From NCBI GenBank assembly GCA_015490795.1, contig WFXD01000068.1, positions 1 through 50,082 on the forward strand: a DNA stretch of 50,082 nt, written 5' to 3'. Made by a program: the position numbers and the translations under genes. Below the pieces are notes generated by a model that was not told the DNA's origin, did not search any database, and worked only from the letters and a program-made list of their open reading frames with translations. Of this stretch, positions 27,668-36,394 are shown in pieces (the stretch's first letter is position 1; the number at the start of each line of letters is the position of its first letter). The DNA is from Gammaproteobacteria bacterium. Lineage in GTDB: Bacteria > Pseudomonadota > Gammaproteobacteria > Chromatiales > Chromatiaceae.

Positions 27668-27714
27668 ACGATGCAAATACACCTTATGAGGCAGGCACGG
27701 AGCGGCATGTGTGA
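27664..27714 (+). pseudogene. Sixteen-codon frame overlapping the cusA2 stop, possible gene stump
   Basis: ATG overlapping the cusA2 stop (ATGA) opens a frame MNDANTPYEAGTERHV and then TGA. Translational coupling of this kind normally marks a real downstream gene, yet the frame closes after 16 codons, 24 bp before the menA start. It may be the 5' stump of a gene lost when the menaquinone cluster became joined here, or chance. Confidence 0.3.
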
Positions 27715-27738
27715 ACCACTTTCCAGGGTCAATGAAGA

Positions 27739-28596
27739 GTGCCTGACGATACATTGAAACAGTATGCTCTGATCAGGGCGCTCAGACCCTTTTCACTTGT
27801 CGTGGCCCTGATCTCCTGCGGACTGGGTATTTTAATTGCGTGGCATGACGGGTTCAGTGATGCATCGATTGCCTTGTGGATAATGCTGGGGGGTATTCTT
27901 GCGCAAGCCGGTATTAATCTGATCAACGATGTTGAGGATCTGGCTGCGCTGGCAAAAGATACCCCTGAATCGACCACTGCCGCAGCAATGATCCGCCGCA
28001 ACAGAGATGCAGGCATACTCTGCCTCGTGCTGGCCGCTTCGGTTGCGCTTTATCTGGTTTCACTGCGCGGCTGGCCACTGTTTGTGATTGTCGCTTTCTC
28101 CACCCTTGCCGCACTCAGCTACAATCTGGGGCCGCTGAATTTCAAGCGTCGTGGTCTGGGGCTGGTGCAGGTGTTTCTGGTGATGGGCGTGATCATGGTG
28201 CAAGGCGCATACCTGGCCATGAGCGGCCACTTTTCCGGCTATGCCTTGCTGCTCTCCCTGCCGGTCAGTCTGCTGATTTCGCTGCTGCTGTTGAGCAATG
28301 AACTGCGCGACCTTGACGAAGACACCCTGCTTGGGGCGCGAACGCTCACGGTACGCATCGGCTATCAAAACAGTGTGCGGCTCTACTGGCTATTGATAGC
28401 AGCCGCCTATCTGCTGGTCGTTTTGCTGTCCGACCCTGACCGGCCCATCCAGCTGTTGTGGCTGCTGTTGCCTCTGCCGCTGCTGATCCCTATCAAACAT
28501 CTTCTGCAGGCGAGCGAACGGCATCGCCTGACACCACTGACGGGGCGATTTTTTCTCCTCTTTGGAGTAGCCTATTTGATGGTGCTGAGCCGGTAG
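27739..28596 (+). CDS. menA: UbiA-family prenyltransferase, probable 1,4-dihydroxy-2-naphthoate polyprenyltransferase
   Basis: A protein of 285 residues with about eight to nine membrane helices. The first Asp-rich motif reads INDVEDL (usual NDxxD), and the second NELRDLDEDTLLGARTLTVR is the MenA-type RD-x(3)-D-x(3)-G-x-RTL motif. It attaches the polyprenyl chain to DHNA, the membrane step of menaquinone synthesis. Start: GTG at 27739, with no strong ribosome binding site, so the exact start is uncertain; the first helix (LIRALRPFSLVVALIS) begins at residue 12 in any case. It stands apart from the other men genes, separated by a 179-bp repeat-filled gap. Other UbiA family members are possible, but the neighbours support menA. 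Confidence 0.82.
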   Translation: MPDDTLKQYALIRALRPFSLVVALISCGLGILIAWHDGFSDASIALWIMLGGILAQAGINLINDVEDLAALAKDTPESTTAAAMIRRNRDAGILCLVLAASVALYLVSLRGWPLFVIVAFSTLAALSYNLGPLNFKRRGLGLVQVFLVMGVIMVQGAYLAMSGHFSGYALLLSLPVSLLISLLLLSNELRDLDEDTLLGARTLTVRIGYQNSVRLYWLLIAAAYLLVVLLSDPDRPIQLLWLLLPLPLLIPIKHLLQASERHRLTPLTGRFFLLFGVAYLMVLSR

Positions 28597-28600
28597 CGCG

Positions 28601-28625
28601 GTACCCTTCAATAATTGAAGGGTAC
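28601..28625. repeat. Near-perfect 25-bp palindrome after menA
   Basis: GTACCCTTCAAT, one central A, then ATTGAAGGGTAC gives a 12-bp perfect stem. It lies 5 bp past the menA stop. No T-run follows on either strand, so a terminator role is possible but not clear. Confidence 0.5.
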
Positions 28626-28633
28626 TGCACAAA

Positions 28634-28732
28634 CCCCTTCTCCCTTGAGGGGGAAGGCTGGGATGGGGGTGAAAAATCAAGTTAAAGCAGCTGTTTATAT
28701 TTACCCCCACCCTCTCCCTTAAGGGGGAGGGG
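28634..28732. repeat. Two oppositely oriented copies of the C/G-rich dispersed repeat
   Basis: Copy 1 (28634-28670) reads ccccttctcccttgaggggg, then aaggctgggatgggggt. Copy 2 (28703-28732) reads acccccaccctctccctt, then aagggggagggg. Copy 2 is the inverse of copy 1 and of the same type as 1-41. Together they fill the menA-menI gap. No gene is visible in this stretch. Confidence 0.6.
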
Positions 28733-28775
28733 ATTTAAGAAATTCTGTTTAAAGGATGCAGCAGTAGCGATAACA

Positions 28776-29186
28776 ATGACCCACATACTTCAGGCGCTCA
28801 AAAAGCAGATGAGCAATACCATGACCGAGAATCTTGGTATTGAGATAACCGCTTTGGAAAAGAGCCGGGTCAGCGGAAAAATGCCGGTGGACAGGCGGAC
28901 AATACAACCTTTTGGCCGACTCCACGGCGGTGCCTCGGTGGCATTTGCCGAGACCCTGGCCAGTATTGGCGGCATGGCCAATGTCGATTTTCCCGACGAG
29001 ATGGTGGCTGGGGTCGAGATCAATGCCAATCACATAAGATCCGTACACGAAGGCTGGGTCTTTGGGGAGGCGATCCCCGCTCACATTGGTGACAGAACGC
29101 AGGTGTGGGAGGTTCGTATTACCAATGAAGAGGGGGAGTTGGTCTGCCTGTCAAGATTGACGCTGGCAAACCTGCGGCGGAGATGA
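28776..29186 (+). CDS. menI: Hotdog-fold thioesterase, probable DHNA-CoA thioesterase
   Basis: A protein of 136 residues with the classic motif QPFGRLHGGASVAFAETLAS, in which Glu and Gly form the active site of the hotdog thioesterase family (E. coli YdiI/MenI is closely similar in length and pattern). It hydrolyses 1,4-dihydroxy-2-naphthoyl-CoA to DHNA, between MenB and MenA. The start at 28776 aligns well with family starts; a downstream ATG at 28809 would cut the first helix. Its stop overlaps the menF start by 4 bp (ATGA), placing it in one operon. Confidence 0.82.
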   Translation: MTHILQALKKQMSNTMTENLGIEITALEKSRVSGKMPVDRRTIQPFGRLHGGASVAFAETLASIGGMANVDFPDEMVAGVEINANHIRSVHEGWVFGEAIPAHIGDRTQVWEVRITNEEGELVCLSRLTLANLRRR

Positions 29187-30406
29187 ACTGTACTGCAAGA
29201 CAGGGCGCATTTTTTGCCGATGGATGCAGCGCCCGCCAATCCATGCAGATCCTCTGGGCGGCAGCCATTGAGCTGAGAGCCGCTATCGCCATCTGGCGTC
29301 TGCCTCACTCCGGCGATTTTCACCTGTTGATTGATTTCTCCTCCCCACGCAAGGAGGGCCTGCTTGATATTCAGAATGGCGCAGAGGGTTTTGCGGTAAG
29401 CCCCTTTATAAACCCGGATGGCAGAAAAACCCTGCTGTTACGGCCACAGTTTCATATCATCTTCCAGGAAGATGCCGCAAATATTTTATCTGCCGATGAG
29501 GCGCCTTCGACCTTTTGGGAGAGCCTTAAGAGCGGGACAAACCAGGTTCGAACGGCGCTGGAGAGCACGCCTGGAAAACAGCCGGATACAAACCCCGGTA
29601 CCAGCAAGAGCCACTTTATCGATGTGGTGAACAGGGCGCTGAAACTGATCACGCACAATGAGCTGGATAAGGTTGTCATCGCCCGCGCACTCCAGCTGCC
29701 ACTGACCGGCAAACCAGATTTGCCGGCTCTGTTGCAACGGTTGGGCAACAGGCAGCCGAATGCCCTTGTCAGCCTCGTTTCCATACCCGGCCTGGGCAGC
29801 TGGATGGGGGCCAGCCCCGAGCTGCTGGTGGGGCTGGACAAGGAGGGGAGATTCCGCACCGTTGCGCTGGCAGGCACCCGAGCCTACTCCATGAGCACCC
29901 CGCTATCGGAGACTGCCTGGAACCGGAAGGAGCGTGAAGAACAGGCCATGGTCAGCCGCTTTATTGTTGCGCAGTTCAACGCCCTGCACCTGCGTGAATT
30001 CCGGGAAACCGAGCCATGCTCGGTTCGCGCTGGATCGGTCATCCATCTCAAAACGGAATATCAGGTCGATATGCAGGCCGCTCATCGCCCGGATCTCGGC
30101 AACCTGATGCTGCGGCTTTTGCACCCGACCTCGGCCATCTGCGGTATACCGAAGCAGGCTGCCAGGGACTTTATTTTATCGCACGAGGGATTTGACCGGG
30201 GGCTTTACGGGGGCTTTCTCGGCCCCGTGAATATGGAGGGGGAGACACAGCTCTATGTCAATCTGCGCTGCATGCAAATCTCGCCATCACAGTTGACCTT
30301 TTATGCCGGTGCCGGGATCACCCGCGATTCAGTCGCAGAAGATGAGTGGCGGGAGACCGATCTGAAATGTGAAACCTTGCGAAGCCTGGTGGCACCTTGT
30401 GAGTGA
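29183..30406 (+). CDS. menF: Isochorismate synthase
   Basis: A protein of 407 residues with the C-terminal chorismate-binding domain (about 145-405). LDKVVIARALQLPLTGKPDL near residue 160 carries the general-base Lys region, LGSWMGASPELLV follows, and LTFYAGAGITRDSVAEDEW near the end is the chorismate-enzyme signature. It converts chorismate to isochorismate, the first committed menaquinone step. An isochorismate synthase of siderophore type would be the alternative, but the gene is coupled to menD (8-bp overlap). The N-terminal 140 residues are less conserved. Confidence 0.88.
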   Translation: MNCTARQGAFFADGCSARQSMQILWAAAIELRAAIAIWRLPHSGDFHLLIDFSSPRKEGLLDIQNGAEGFAVSPFINPDGRKTLLLRPQFHIIFQEDAANILSADEAPSTFWESLKSGTNQVRTALESTPGKQPDTNPGTSKSHFIDVVNRALKLITHNELDKVVIARALQLPLTGKPDLPALLQRLGNRQPNALVSLVSIPGLGSWMGASPELLVGLDKEGRFRTVALAGTRAYSMSTPLSETAWNRKEREEQAMVSRFIVAQFNALHLREFRETEPCSVRAGSVIHLKTEYQVDMQAAHRPDLGNLMLRLLHPTSAICGIPKQAARDFILSHEGFDRGLYGGFLGPVNMEGETQLYVNLRCMQISPSQLTFYAGAGITRDSVAEDEWRETDLKCETLRSLVAPCE

Positions 30407-32081
30407 CGCAATAAAAAACACCCGGCATATCTATGACCTGGTGGAACTCTGCGCATGCAAAGGGGTGCGTCATGCCGTGCTCTGTCCCGGCTCGCGTTGC
30501 GCACCTCTGCTGATCGGGTTTGGCAAGCATGCCCAAATAAAAAGCCTCTCCGTCACCGATGAGCGTTCAGCCGGATTCATCGGGCTGGGTCTTGCGCAAC
30601 AAACGAATGCACCGGTGGTACTGGTCTGCACCTCAGGCACCGCCGGACAGAATTTTGCACCGGCCGTGACCGAGGCGTTTTATCAAAATACAGCACTGAT
30701 CGTACTCACTGCGGATCGCCCAGCGGAATGGATCGACCAGTGGGATGGCCAGACCATCCATCAACAGACCCTCTATGGCGATCATCTCCGTGCCCGTCTG
30801 GATTTTCAGGCAGGGATGGATGCAATGCGCCAGGCGGAGACGGTGCTGGACCGGGCCATTTTGCCCGTCGCCGGCCCCGTTCATCTCAATATTCCCATCC
30901 ATAAGCCCTTCTATCCGCAGGGGCTTGATGAAGTGCGCTTTCCAGCGCTTGATGCGGCACCTCCATCCAGACCGGCAGAGGAGATACCGGAGAGCGATTG
31001 GGCGGCGCTTGAAGCAATTTTGCAAACTGCCGAAAGGGTGTTGATCGTTGCCGGTCAACAACAGCCGGATGAAAAACTGCTGTCACTGATTGCGCGGCTT
31101 GACCTGCCCCTGCTGGGCGATGTCACCAGCAACATCCATCCGCATGCAGAGGCGATCCAGTCGGCAGCTCTCTTTTTTGATTCAAACGATGGCAGTTTAC
31201 AGCCGGACTTTCTGATAACCATCGGCCGTTCAGTGATTTCAGAGGATCTGAAACAGCATTTTCGCAGACACAAGCCGATGCACCACTGGCATATCGGCAA
31301 GGGAATGGTAGGCAACCCCTTTCAGAGCCTCTCACAGATTGTCCCGGCCGGCCCCTGTGGTTTTTTTCAGGCATGGCTGGAGCGCGGTCTGAAGCTGCGG
31401 GAGCAACGTGCATGGCAGGGACAACTCAAGCAGAGAGACCGGCAGCTTCGCACTCATCTCTCCAACGCCCTTCAATGTGATTCCCTGAACCAGTTTGTCG
31501 CGATCAAGATGATCCTCGACGCATTGCCGGCGTGCAAAAACGCCCTGCATCTGGGCAACAGCATGCCGGTACGGGTCGCCAACATGGTCGGCCTTGACCG
31601 GCCGGAACCGGAGGTCTGGTCGAACCGTGGCACCTGCGGTATCGAAGGCGCCTTGAGTACCGCCGTGGGACATGCGCTGGCGCAACCGGGTCAGCTGCAT
31701 ACCCTGATTATCGGTGATCTCGCCTTTTTTTATGATCGCAACGGGCTTTGGTTAAATCAGGCATTGCCGGCCAATCTAAAGATAATCGTTATGAACAACA
31801 GGGGGGGCGGCATATTCCGGCTGTTACCCGGCCCCTCCGACCAGAGTGAGCTGTTTGACCTGTTTGCAACCCCGCATCAGCGCAGTGTGGAACTTGCCGC
31901 CTCAGAGTTCTCACTCAACTATTTCCGCGCAGATTCACTGCCGGAGCTGAAGAACATCCTCCCCTCCTTTCTGGCACTGCCAAAATCGGCAGTGCTGGAA
32001 ATTCCAATCTGTACCAATGAAGATGAACGCATGTTTTACCGTATAAAACAGAGACCAAAAAATGAACTGGAAACCGATTAA
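30399..32081 (+). CDS. menD: SEPHCHC synthase
   Basis: About 560 residues from the GTG that overlaps the menF end by 8 bp; E. coli MenD has 556. An in-frame GTG 30 bp upstream is less likely, as it lies inside menF. ThDP-enzyme landmarks: [32 protein letters not shown] with the catalytic Glu of the PYR domain, and near the C-terminus [18 protein letters not shown] and [12 protein letters not shown], the ThDP-Mg binding segment. It adds the 2-oxoglutarate-derived succinyl semialdehyde unit to isochorismate. The family's CPGSRST is altered to CPGSRCA here. The 3' end overlaps menB by 20 bp. Confidence 0.92.
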   Translation: MSDAIKNTRHIYDLVELCACKGVRHAVLCPGSRCAPLLIGFGKHAQIKSLSVTDERSAGFIGLGLAQQTNAPVVLVCTSGTAGQNFAPAVTEAFYQNTALIVLTADRPAEWIDQWDGQTIHQQTLYGDHLRARLDFQAGMDAMRQAETVLDRAILPVAGPVHLNIPIHKPFYPQGLDEVRFPALDAAPPSRPAEEIPESDWAALEAILQTAERVLIVAGQQQPDEKLLSLIARLDLPLLGDVTSNIHPHAEAIQSAALFFDSNDGSLQPDFLITIGRSVISEDLKQHFRRHKPMHHWHIGKGMVGNPFQSLSQIVPAGPCGFFQAWLERGLKLREQRAWQGQLKQRDRQLRTHLSNALQCDSLNQFVAIKMILDALPACKNALHLGNSMPVRVANMVGLDRPEPEVWSNRGTCGIEGALSTAVGHALAQPGQLHTLIIGDLAFFYDRNGLWLNQALPANLKIIVMNNRGGGIFRLLPGPSDQSELFDLFATPHQRSVELAASEFSLNYFRADSLPELKNILPSFLALPKSAVLEIPICTNEDERMFYRIKQRPKNELETD

Positions 32082-32874
32082 AACCTATCAGGATATAAAG
32101 TTTGATTTCCTGGACGGCATCGCACGCATCAGCATCAACCGCCCGGAAAAACACAACGCCTTTACGCCACTGACGGTGGCAGAGATGATCGATGCCATGT
32201 CACACTGCCGGGAAGACGAAACCATCAAGGTCATTGTATTGACCGGCGAAGGCGGCAAGGCCTTTTGCAGCGGCGGCGATCAATCCGTCCGGGGGGATGG
32301 CGGCTACCTCGGCGCAGACAAGGTGCCTCGTCTTAACGTACTGGAGCTGCAAAAACAGATTCGCTCCATCCCCAAGGTCGTTATCGCCGCAGTTGCCGGT
32401 TGGGCAATCGGTGGCGGACAGGTTCTGCATGTCGTGTGTGACCTTACCATCGCCGCTGAAAATGCACGTTTCGGCCAGACCGGCCCTAAAGTCGGCTCCT
32501 TTGATGGCGGCTTTGGCGCTGCCTATCTGGCGCGGATCGTCGGGCAGAAAAAGGCGCGTGAAATCTGGTTCCTCTGCGATCAGTATAATGCCAGCGAGGC
32601 GCTGGAAATGGGTCTGGTCAACAAGGTTGTGCCGCTGGAAAAGCTGGAGGAGACCGTCATCCAGTGGGCTGGTAAAATCATGCAGCATTCACCCTTGGCC
32701 ATCCGCATGTTGAAATCATCATTCAATGCCGAACTCGATGGGCAAGCCGGCATCCAGGAACTCGCCGGCAATGCCACCCTGCTCTATTACCTGACGGAAG
32801 AGGCAAAGGAGGGGCGGGATGCATTTATCGAAAAGCGCACCCCGGATTTTGATCGGTTTTCCAAATTTCCTTAG
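32062..32874 (+). CDS. menB: 1,4-Dihydroxy-2-naphthoyl-CoA synthase
   Basis: A protein of 270 residues of the crotonase fold. [34 protein letters not shown] and [16 protein letters not shown] are the MenB signatures that separate it from ordinary enoyl-CoA hydratases; the Asp in SFDGG is in the active site. It closes the second ring of the naphthoquinone from o-succinylbenzoyl-CoA. Translation likely couples to menD because the reading frames overlap by 20 bp. Confidence 0.95.
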   Translation: MNWKPIKTYQDIKFDFLDGIARISINRPEKHNAFTPLTVAEMIDAMSHCREDETIKVIVLTGEGGKAFCSGGDQSVRGDGGYLGADKVPRLNVLELQKQIRSIPKVVIAAVAGWAIGGGQVLHVVCDLTIAAENARFGQTGPKVGSFDGGFGAAYLARIVGQKKAREIWFLCDQYNASEALEMGLVNKVVPLEKLEETVIQWAGKIMQHSPLAIRMLKSSFNAELDGQAGIQELAGNATLLYYLTEEAKEGRDAFIEKRTPDFDRFSKFP

Positions 32875-32883
32875 GCGCTCTCT

Positions 32884-33615
32884 ATGACCAAGAACCAGAT
32901 AGACAAAAGTTTTGGCAACCAGCAGGTAGAGAGCCAGGAACGCAGGCAGCGAATCCGCGAGGTGTTCGACAAGGTGGCACCGCGCTATGACCTGATGAAC
33001 GATGCGATGAGTTTTGGTATTCACCGCCTCTGGAAGCGCCGCTTTGCACGCATGGCAGATGCCGGGGCTGGGCAGGTGATTGTTGATCTCGCAGGGGGGA
33101 CTGGCGATATTGCGATCCGGCTTGCCAGGCCGGATAATTGTGTGCTCGTTGTCGATCCCAGTGTTGCGATGATGCATGCCGGTCAGCAGCGCCACCGCCT
33201 TCCCTGCATTGCCGCACCTGCCGAGCAGATGCCCTTTCCCGACCAAAGCGTAGACACACTGACGATAGCCTTTGGGATTCGCAATGTGACTGAAATGGAA
33301 CCCGCCCTGGCGGAGATGGTGCGGGTTCTGAAACCTGGAGGGCGTTGCCTGATCCTGGAATTCTCCAAACCCCAGTGGTGGCTGAAACCCTTTTATGACT
33401 GGCACTCATTCTGGGTCATCCCACGGCTGGGCGCCTGGATCGCCCGGCAGCCGGCCGCCTATCAATATCTGGTCGAATCCATCCGTAAATTCCCCGACCA
33501 GCAGGAGATGAAGTCGCTGCTGGAAAAGGCGGGGCTGCTGGATGTGCGCTACAAAAACCTCTCTTTTGGCATCGCCTGCATCCATACCGGCAGAAAGCCC
33601 GCAGAAAACCAGTGA
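32884..33615 (+). CDS. ubiE: Demethylmenaquinone/ubiquinone methyltransferase
   Basis: A protein of 243 residues. The class I methyltransferase motif I is IVDLAGGTGDIAIRLA; the family signatures YDLMNDAMSFGIHRLWKRRF and SVDTLTIAFGIRNV are present, as is RVLKPGGRCLILEFSKPQ. It methylates demethylmenaquinone (MenG activity) and, in UbiE, also the ubiquinone precursor. Being last in the men operon suggests a menaquinone role here; a second ubiE elsewhere would show whether this copy is menG-only. It follows menB by 9 bp. Confidence 0.92.
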   Translation: MTKNQIDKSFGNQQVESQERRQRIREVFDKVAPRYDLMNDAMSFGIHRLWKRRFARMADAGAGQVIVDLAGGTGDIAIRLARPDNCVLVVDPSVAMMHAGQQRHRLPCIAAPAEQMPFPDQSVDTLTIAFGIRNVTEMEPALAEMVRVLKPGGRCLILEFSKPQWWLKPFYDWHSFWVIPRLGAWIARQPAAYQYLVESIRKFPDQQEMKSLLEKAGLLDVRYKNLSFGIACIHTGRKPAENQ

Positions 33616-33689
33616 TGATCCTTCCTCTCAGGAATCCGCAGTTGAACGGGGTGGAGTATACGTTTGCGGGGGCGCAGGACAAGGCGTAA

Positions 33690-33897
33690 TCGGGATAGGA
33701 GGATACCTCACAGCATCCCTCCTCCCACATCACCCGGCATACGGATCACGTACCAAGGCGGTTCATTATCTTGTCGGTCGTTATCATGCTGCCAAGCCCG
33801 GCAGCCCCAAGTCTCTAAAGTATCTGTTTGGCAAGGCATAATAAAGGGCCGGACTCTTACTCAGTCGCCACGGGCCGTGCGCCGATTTGGCGGTATT
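33690..33897 (-). mobile_element. 3' remnant of a group II intron with the end of its maturase gene
   Basis: On the minus strand, 33784-33897 encodes AKSAHGPWRLSKSPALYYAL, then PNRYFRDLGLPGLAA and stop, the typical C-terminal end of group II intron reverse transcriptase/maturases. Just downstream, 33729-33764 reads gaaccgccttggtacgtgat, then ccgtatgccgggtg, a domain V-like hairpin with a few changes, followed by a domain VI-like hairpin and the usual intron end cctatcccgatt near 33690. The 5' part of the intron and nearly all the maturase are missing, so it is a decayed fragment. It marks the border between the men operon and the AT-rich cluster. The rest of 33898-34075 holds no gene I recognise. 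Confidence 0.72.
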
Positions 33898-34075
33898 CCA
33901 CGCCAGTTGGAAATCAGAAGAGACAATACTTGTTTGTGATGTGTTCTTGCGAAATAGGTATTGTGCTCCCTGATTTTCCAGGCAACCATGCCATTCGGAG
34001 GCCCAATTGAAGAATGACACAGACGCTAACAGCTTGCCACCTTTAGATCAGCGCCGTAATTACCGATTCAAAGCA

Positions 34076-34807
34076 CTACATTTTCCACAAAATATAAACA
34101 CCAACACCCATTAAGAGCAAACCTGAAACAGGCTGCAACCATTTTTGATGGTTGGTTTTAGCCAGTTTTGCCTGTAATTTGCTAAGTCCGTGACCGAAAA
34201 AAAGCAGTGGCAAGCCTGCACCAAAACCATAGATAAACATCAATACTCCGCCGTAAAGCAAATCTCCCTGCATGGCAACGAGCGTGAGAATGCCCAGCAA
34301 AACAGGTGTAGCGCAGGGTGCAATAGCCAGTGAAAAGATTATACCCGCAGAAAATGCAGCTACTCTATGTTTAAGTGCTTCTTCTGTAGCAGTGTGAAGA
34401 TATTTTATGTGCCAGGGGGGTATTTTAAATGGCAGGAGGCCGAGCAAATTCAACCCCATCAATAATGGCACTGCTGCCAGCAGCACGAGAAAGAACGAAT
34501 CAAAACGCCCAAATGCCCAACCCAATGCGGCAGTTAATATACCCATAATGCTGGTGGCCGTTGCCATCCCCAGCACAAATAGCAAGGTAATACTGGTCAG
34601 TGACTTTGAGCCACTCTCGTAACTTTCATTAGAAGGGGGTTCGCTAGTATTACAATATGCTCCACCAATAAAACCAAACACTGCCGGATACATCGGTAAA
34701 CAGCAGGGATTAAATGCAGTGATCAGCCCGCCGAGAACAACCAGAGGCAAGGCTAACAGTGATCCGCTGTCTAAAAATGGTATTAACCATTGCGCAAAAT
34801 CATCCAT
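34076..34807 (-). CDS. CcdA/DsbD-like thiol-disulfide transporter, membrane protein
   Basis: A protein of 243 residues with six to seven membrane helices. Landmarks: FNPCCLPMYP (C35-C36), MGLNLLGLLPFKIP, and IAPCATPVLLGILTLV (C165). A Pro-flanked Cys in two helices is the mark of the CcdA/DsbD-beta family, which passes electrons from cytoplasmic thioredoxin to extracytoplasmic thiol proteins. It follows the thioredoxin-fold gene by 3 bp, so the two probably form a reducing pair: electrons move through this protein to the membrane-anchored thioredoxin-like partner. Last gene of an AT-rich minus-strand operon. Confidence 0.82.
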   Translation of the reverse strand: MDDFAQWLIPFLDSGSLLALPLVVLGGLITAFNPCCLPMYPAVFGFIGGAYCNTSEPPSNESYESGSKSLTSITLLFVLGMATATSIMGILTAALGWAFGRFDSFFLVLLAAVPLLMGLNLLGLLPFKIPPWHIKYLHTATEEALKHRVAAFSAGIIFSLAIAPCATPVLLGILTLVAMQGDLLYGGVLMFIYGFGAGLPLLFFGHGLSKLQAKLAKTNHQKWLQPVSGLLLMGVGVYILWKM

Positions 34808-34810
34808 TGA

Positions 34811-35215
34811 TTAGCGCTCTGACAGATCTTCTATCCGGCTTAGCCTCTGCATCAGTTTTTGTTCAATAGCCTCCCCTTCACCAACGATACGTTCTACTTC
34901 TATATTGTTCATATCAACAAAAACAACCGTAGGCAAAAAACGAATCTTGTATCGTTCTATCAGCGGATTATTTTCCGCCCACTCTGTCTGGATAAAATTT
35001 ATATTGCCACGGTGTTTCAGCTCTGCATCACTAATTATTTTGTATATTGCTTTACAGTTACCACTGCTATCACCTTTGAATAAAATAACTGCGGGGCCGT
35101 CTACCTGCGCGATTATTTGTTCACTATTTGCTGATGATTTTTGCCATAATTTCCAGCCAATCATTGCACCAATAATAATGATAAGCAGACTGAAAGCGAG
35201 TTTTTTTACTTGCAT
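34811..35215 (-). CDS. Membrane-anchored thioredoxin-fold protein with one active-site Cys
   Basis: A protein of 134 residues: an N-terminal anchor (LAFSLLIIIIGAMIGWKLW), then a thioredoxin-like domain with AVILFKGDSSGNCKAIYK and the cis-Pro loop KIRFLPTVVFVDMNNIE. In place of CxxC only the second Cys (C54, in GNCK) remains, so it cannot act as a standard two-Cys thioredoxin. It could hold a substrate or metal, or work as a monothiol. It overlaps the upstream gene by 10 bp and is followed directly by the CcdA-like gene. Confidence 0.7.
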   Translation of the reverse strand: MQVKKLAFSLLIIIIGAMIGWKLWQKSSANSEQIIAQVDGPAVILFKGDSSGNCKAIYKIISDAELKHRGNINFIQTEWAENNPLIERYKIRFLPTVVFVDMNNIEVERIVGEGEAIEQKLMQRLSRIEDLSER

Positions 35216-36381
35216 AATTCACCTTTTTTACTGTTACAATCGCAGGCGGCTTGTTGTTCATGATTGATAATGGAATCGTCATCCAGTTCACCTGGCGCCC
35301 GATCCTGTATATAGTTCTCACCACTCAGCAATGCATGTTCAGCGCGTGCCAGTTCACGGCCAAGATAAGCTGCGTGATCCAGCCGACTGATTAGTCCAAG
35401 CTTTATAATGTGTGTATATAAAGCAGCGGCGGTGCCTGCGGAAAATATTCGACTCAGTACACCTTTGTTGCTGTAGTGTTCCAGCACCAGCTGTTGATGT
35501 GTGCGATCAGGCGTCACAACAAAATAACCCGCAGGGTCGAGCAGCAGTTTGCCCGGCGCTTCTGCTTTTTCTATTGGCACTGAAATGGTTTCTTTCAGCG
35601 CACCGGCAAATGGCCCAGGCTTGTTACTCGCCATACTTGCGATCAAACCCTGCAACAGGGCAACATCAACTTCACCGATTTGATTGATTAACTGCACTTG
35701 TTTGCGAAAGGTTTCGACATACTCCAGAGAAATGTTTTTCAACATCGGTCGTTTACCCTTCGCTTCAACGATACGCATATTTTCATTCACGCCATGTTCA
35801 CTTAATGCTACCAGTGACTGACCGGGTAAATGACCGATCGACTTGCGGGTATCCTCACCACAGACAATTAAGTATCGAATATGAGGGTTCGCCAGTATGT
35901 TACGAATAAGATGTTCGATGCCCAGATTTTCCGTGTGCAAACTGCCAACAATAGACAATCCTTCTATGTGGCTGTCATGTAATGGCTTGATCAGGTAATC
36001 AGAATTTAGCGTACACACAGCAACCGGCGCCTGAAAACGAAGCACCTGATAGCAACCGGGCAGTGGCGGCCAGCCATCTCGAGTTTCCGGTTCCTGCGTT
36101 GCGCAGTGCCCGCCTTCGGCAATGGCCGGATCAATTTCAGCCGCCAGATTTTGTGCCACAGCTGGCCAGCAGACATCACAGCCAAGACAGTCATAACGTT
36201 TTGGTTTAAATAGATTCTGTGCCTCACTCAATAGTGGGCCAAGTGTTTCAGTTATTGCGCTAAAGTCTTTTAAAGTGTTAACCGTGTCTTGAAAGCAGCC
36301 ACAGCCCCAACATTTTTTTGCTGCCATTGCAGAGCGAAGTTCGTTTTCAATCTGCTGCAATTGTTTCGACTCACTTAACAT
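35206..36381 (-). CDS. Fe-S/MtrA-like/DUF4346 fusion protein
   Basis: A protein of 391 residues, no signal peptide. Residues 1-95 hold Cys clusters C24-x2-C27-x-C29 and C65-x2-C68-x2-C71, probably an iron-sulfur or metal site. Residues about 104-240 match the MtrA family (tetrahydromethanopterin S-methyltransferase subunit A, a corrinoid protein): WPPLPGCYQVL, VAVCTLNSDYL, SLHTENLGIEHLIRNILANP and IRYLIVCGEDTRKSIGH. Residues about 270-360 match DUF4346 (LLDPAGYFVVTPD, LVLEHYSNKG, LDHAAYLGRELARAEHALLS). The tail has C380, C382 and C390. Bacteria of this type lack methanogenesis, so a different corrinoid-linked role is likely. The ATG at 36381 has cggag upstream; a GTG 21 bp earlier is less likely. 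Confidence 0.78.
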   Translation of the reverse strand: MLSESKQLQQIENELRSAMAAKKCWGCGCFQDTVNTLKDFSAITETLGPLLSEAQNLFKPKRYDCLGCDVCWPAVAQNLAAEIDPAIAEGGHCATQEPETRDGWPPLPGCYQVLRFQAPVAVCTLNSDYLIKPLHDSHIEGLSIVGSLHTENLGIEHLIRNILANPHIRYLIVCGEDTRKSIGHLPGQSLVALSEHGVNENMRIVEAKGKRPMLKNISLEYVETFRKQVQLINQIGEVDVALLQGLIASMASNKPGPFAGALKETISVPIEKAEAPGKLLLDPAGYFVVTPDRTHQQLVLEHYSNKGVLSRIFSAGTAAALYTHIIKLGLISRLDHAAYLGRELARAEHALLSGENYIQDRAPGELDDDSIINHEQQAACDCNSKKGELCK

Positions 36382-36394
36382 TAAAATGCTCCGG

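Noticed and set aside
33542-33939. Plus-strand frames of 91-99 codons after ubiE
   Set aside because: They run across the group II intron remnant in the wrong direction and show no family pattern or ribosome binding site.
35206-36381. HgcA-type mercury-methylating corrinoid protein
   Set aside because: The HgcA cap-helix motif (NVWCAAGK) and its membrane helices are absent, and no HgcB-like ferredoxin follows. The match is to MtrA/DUF4346.
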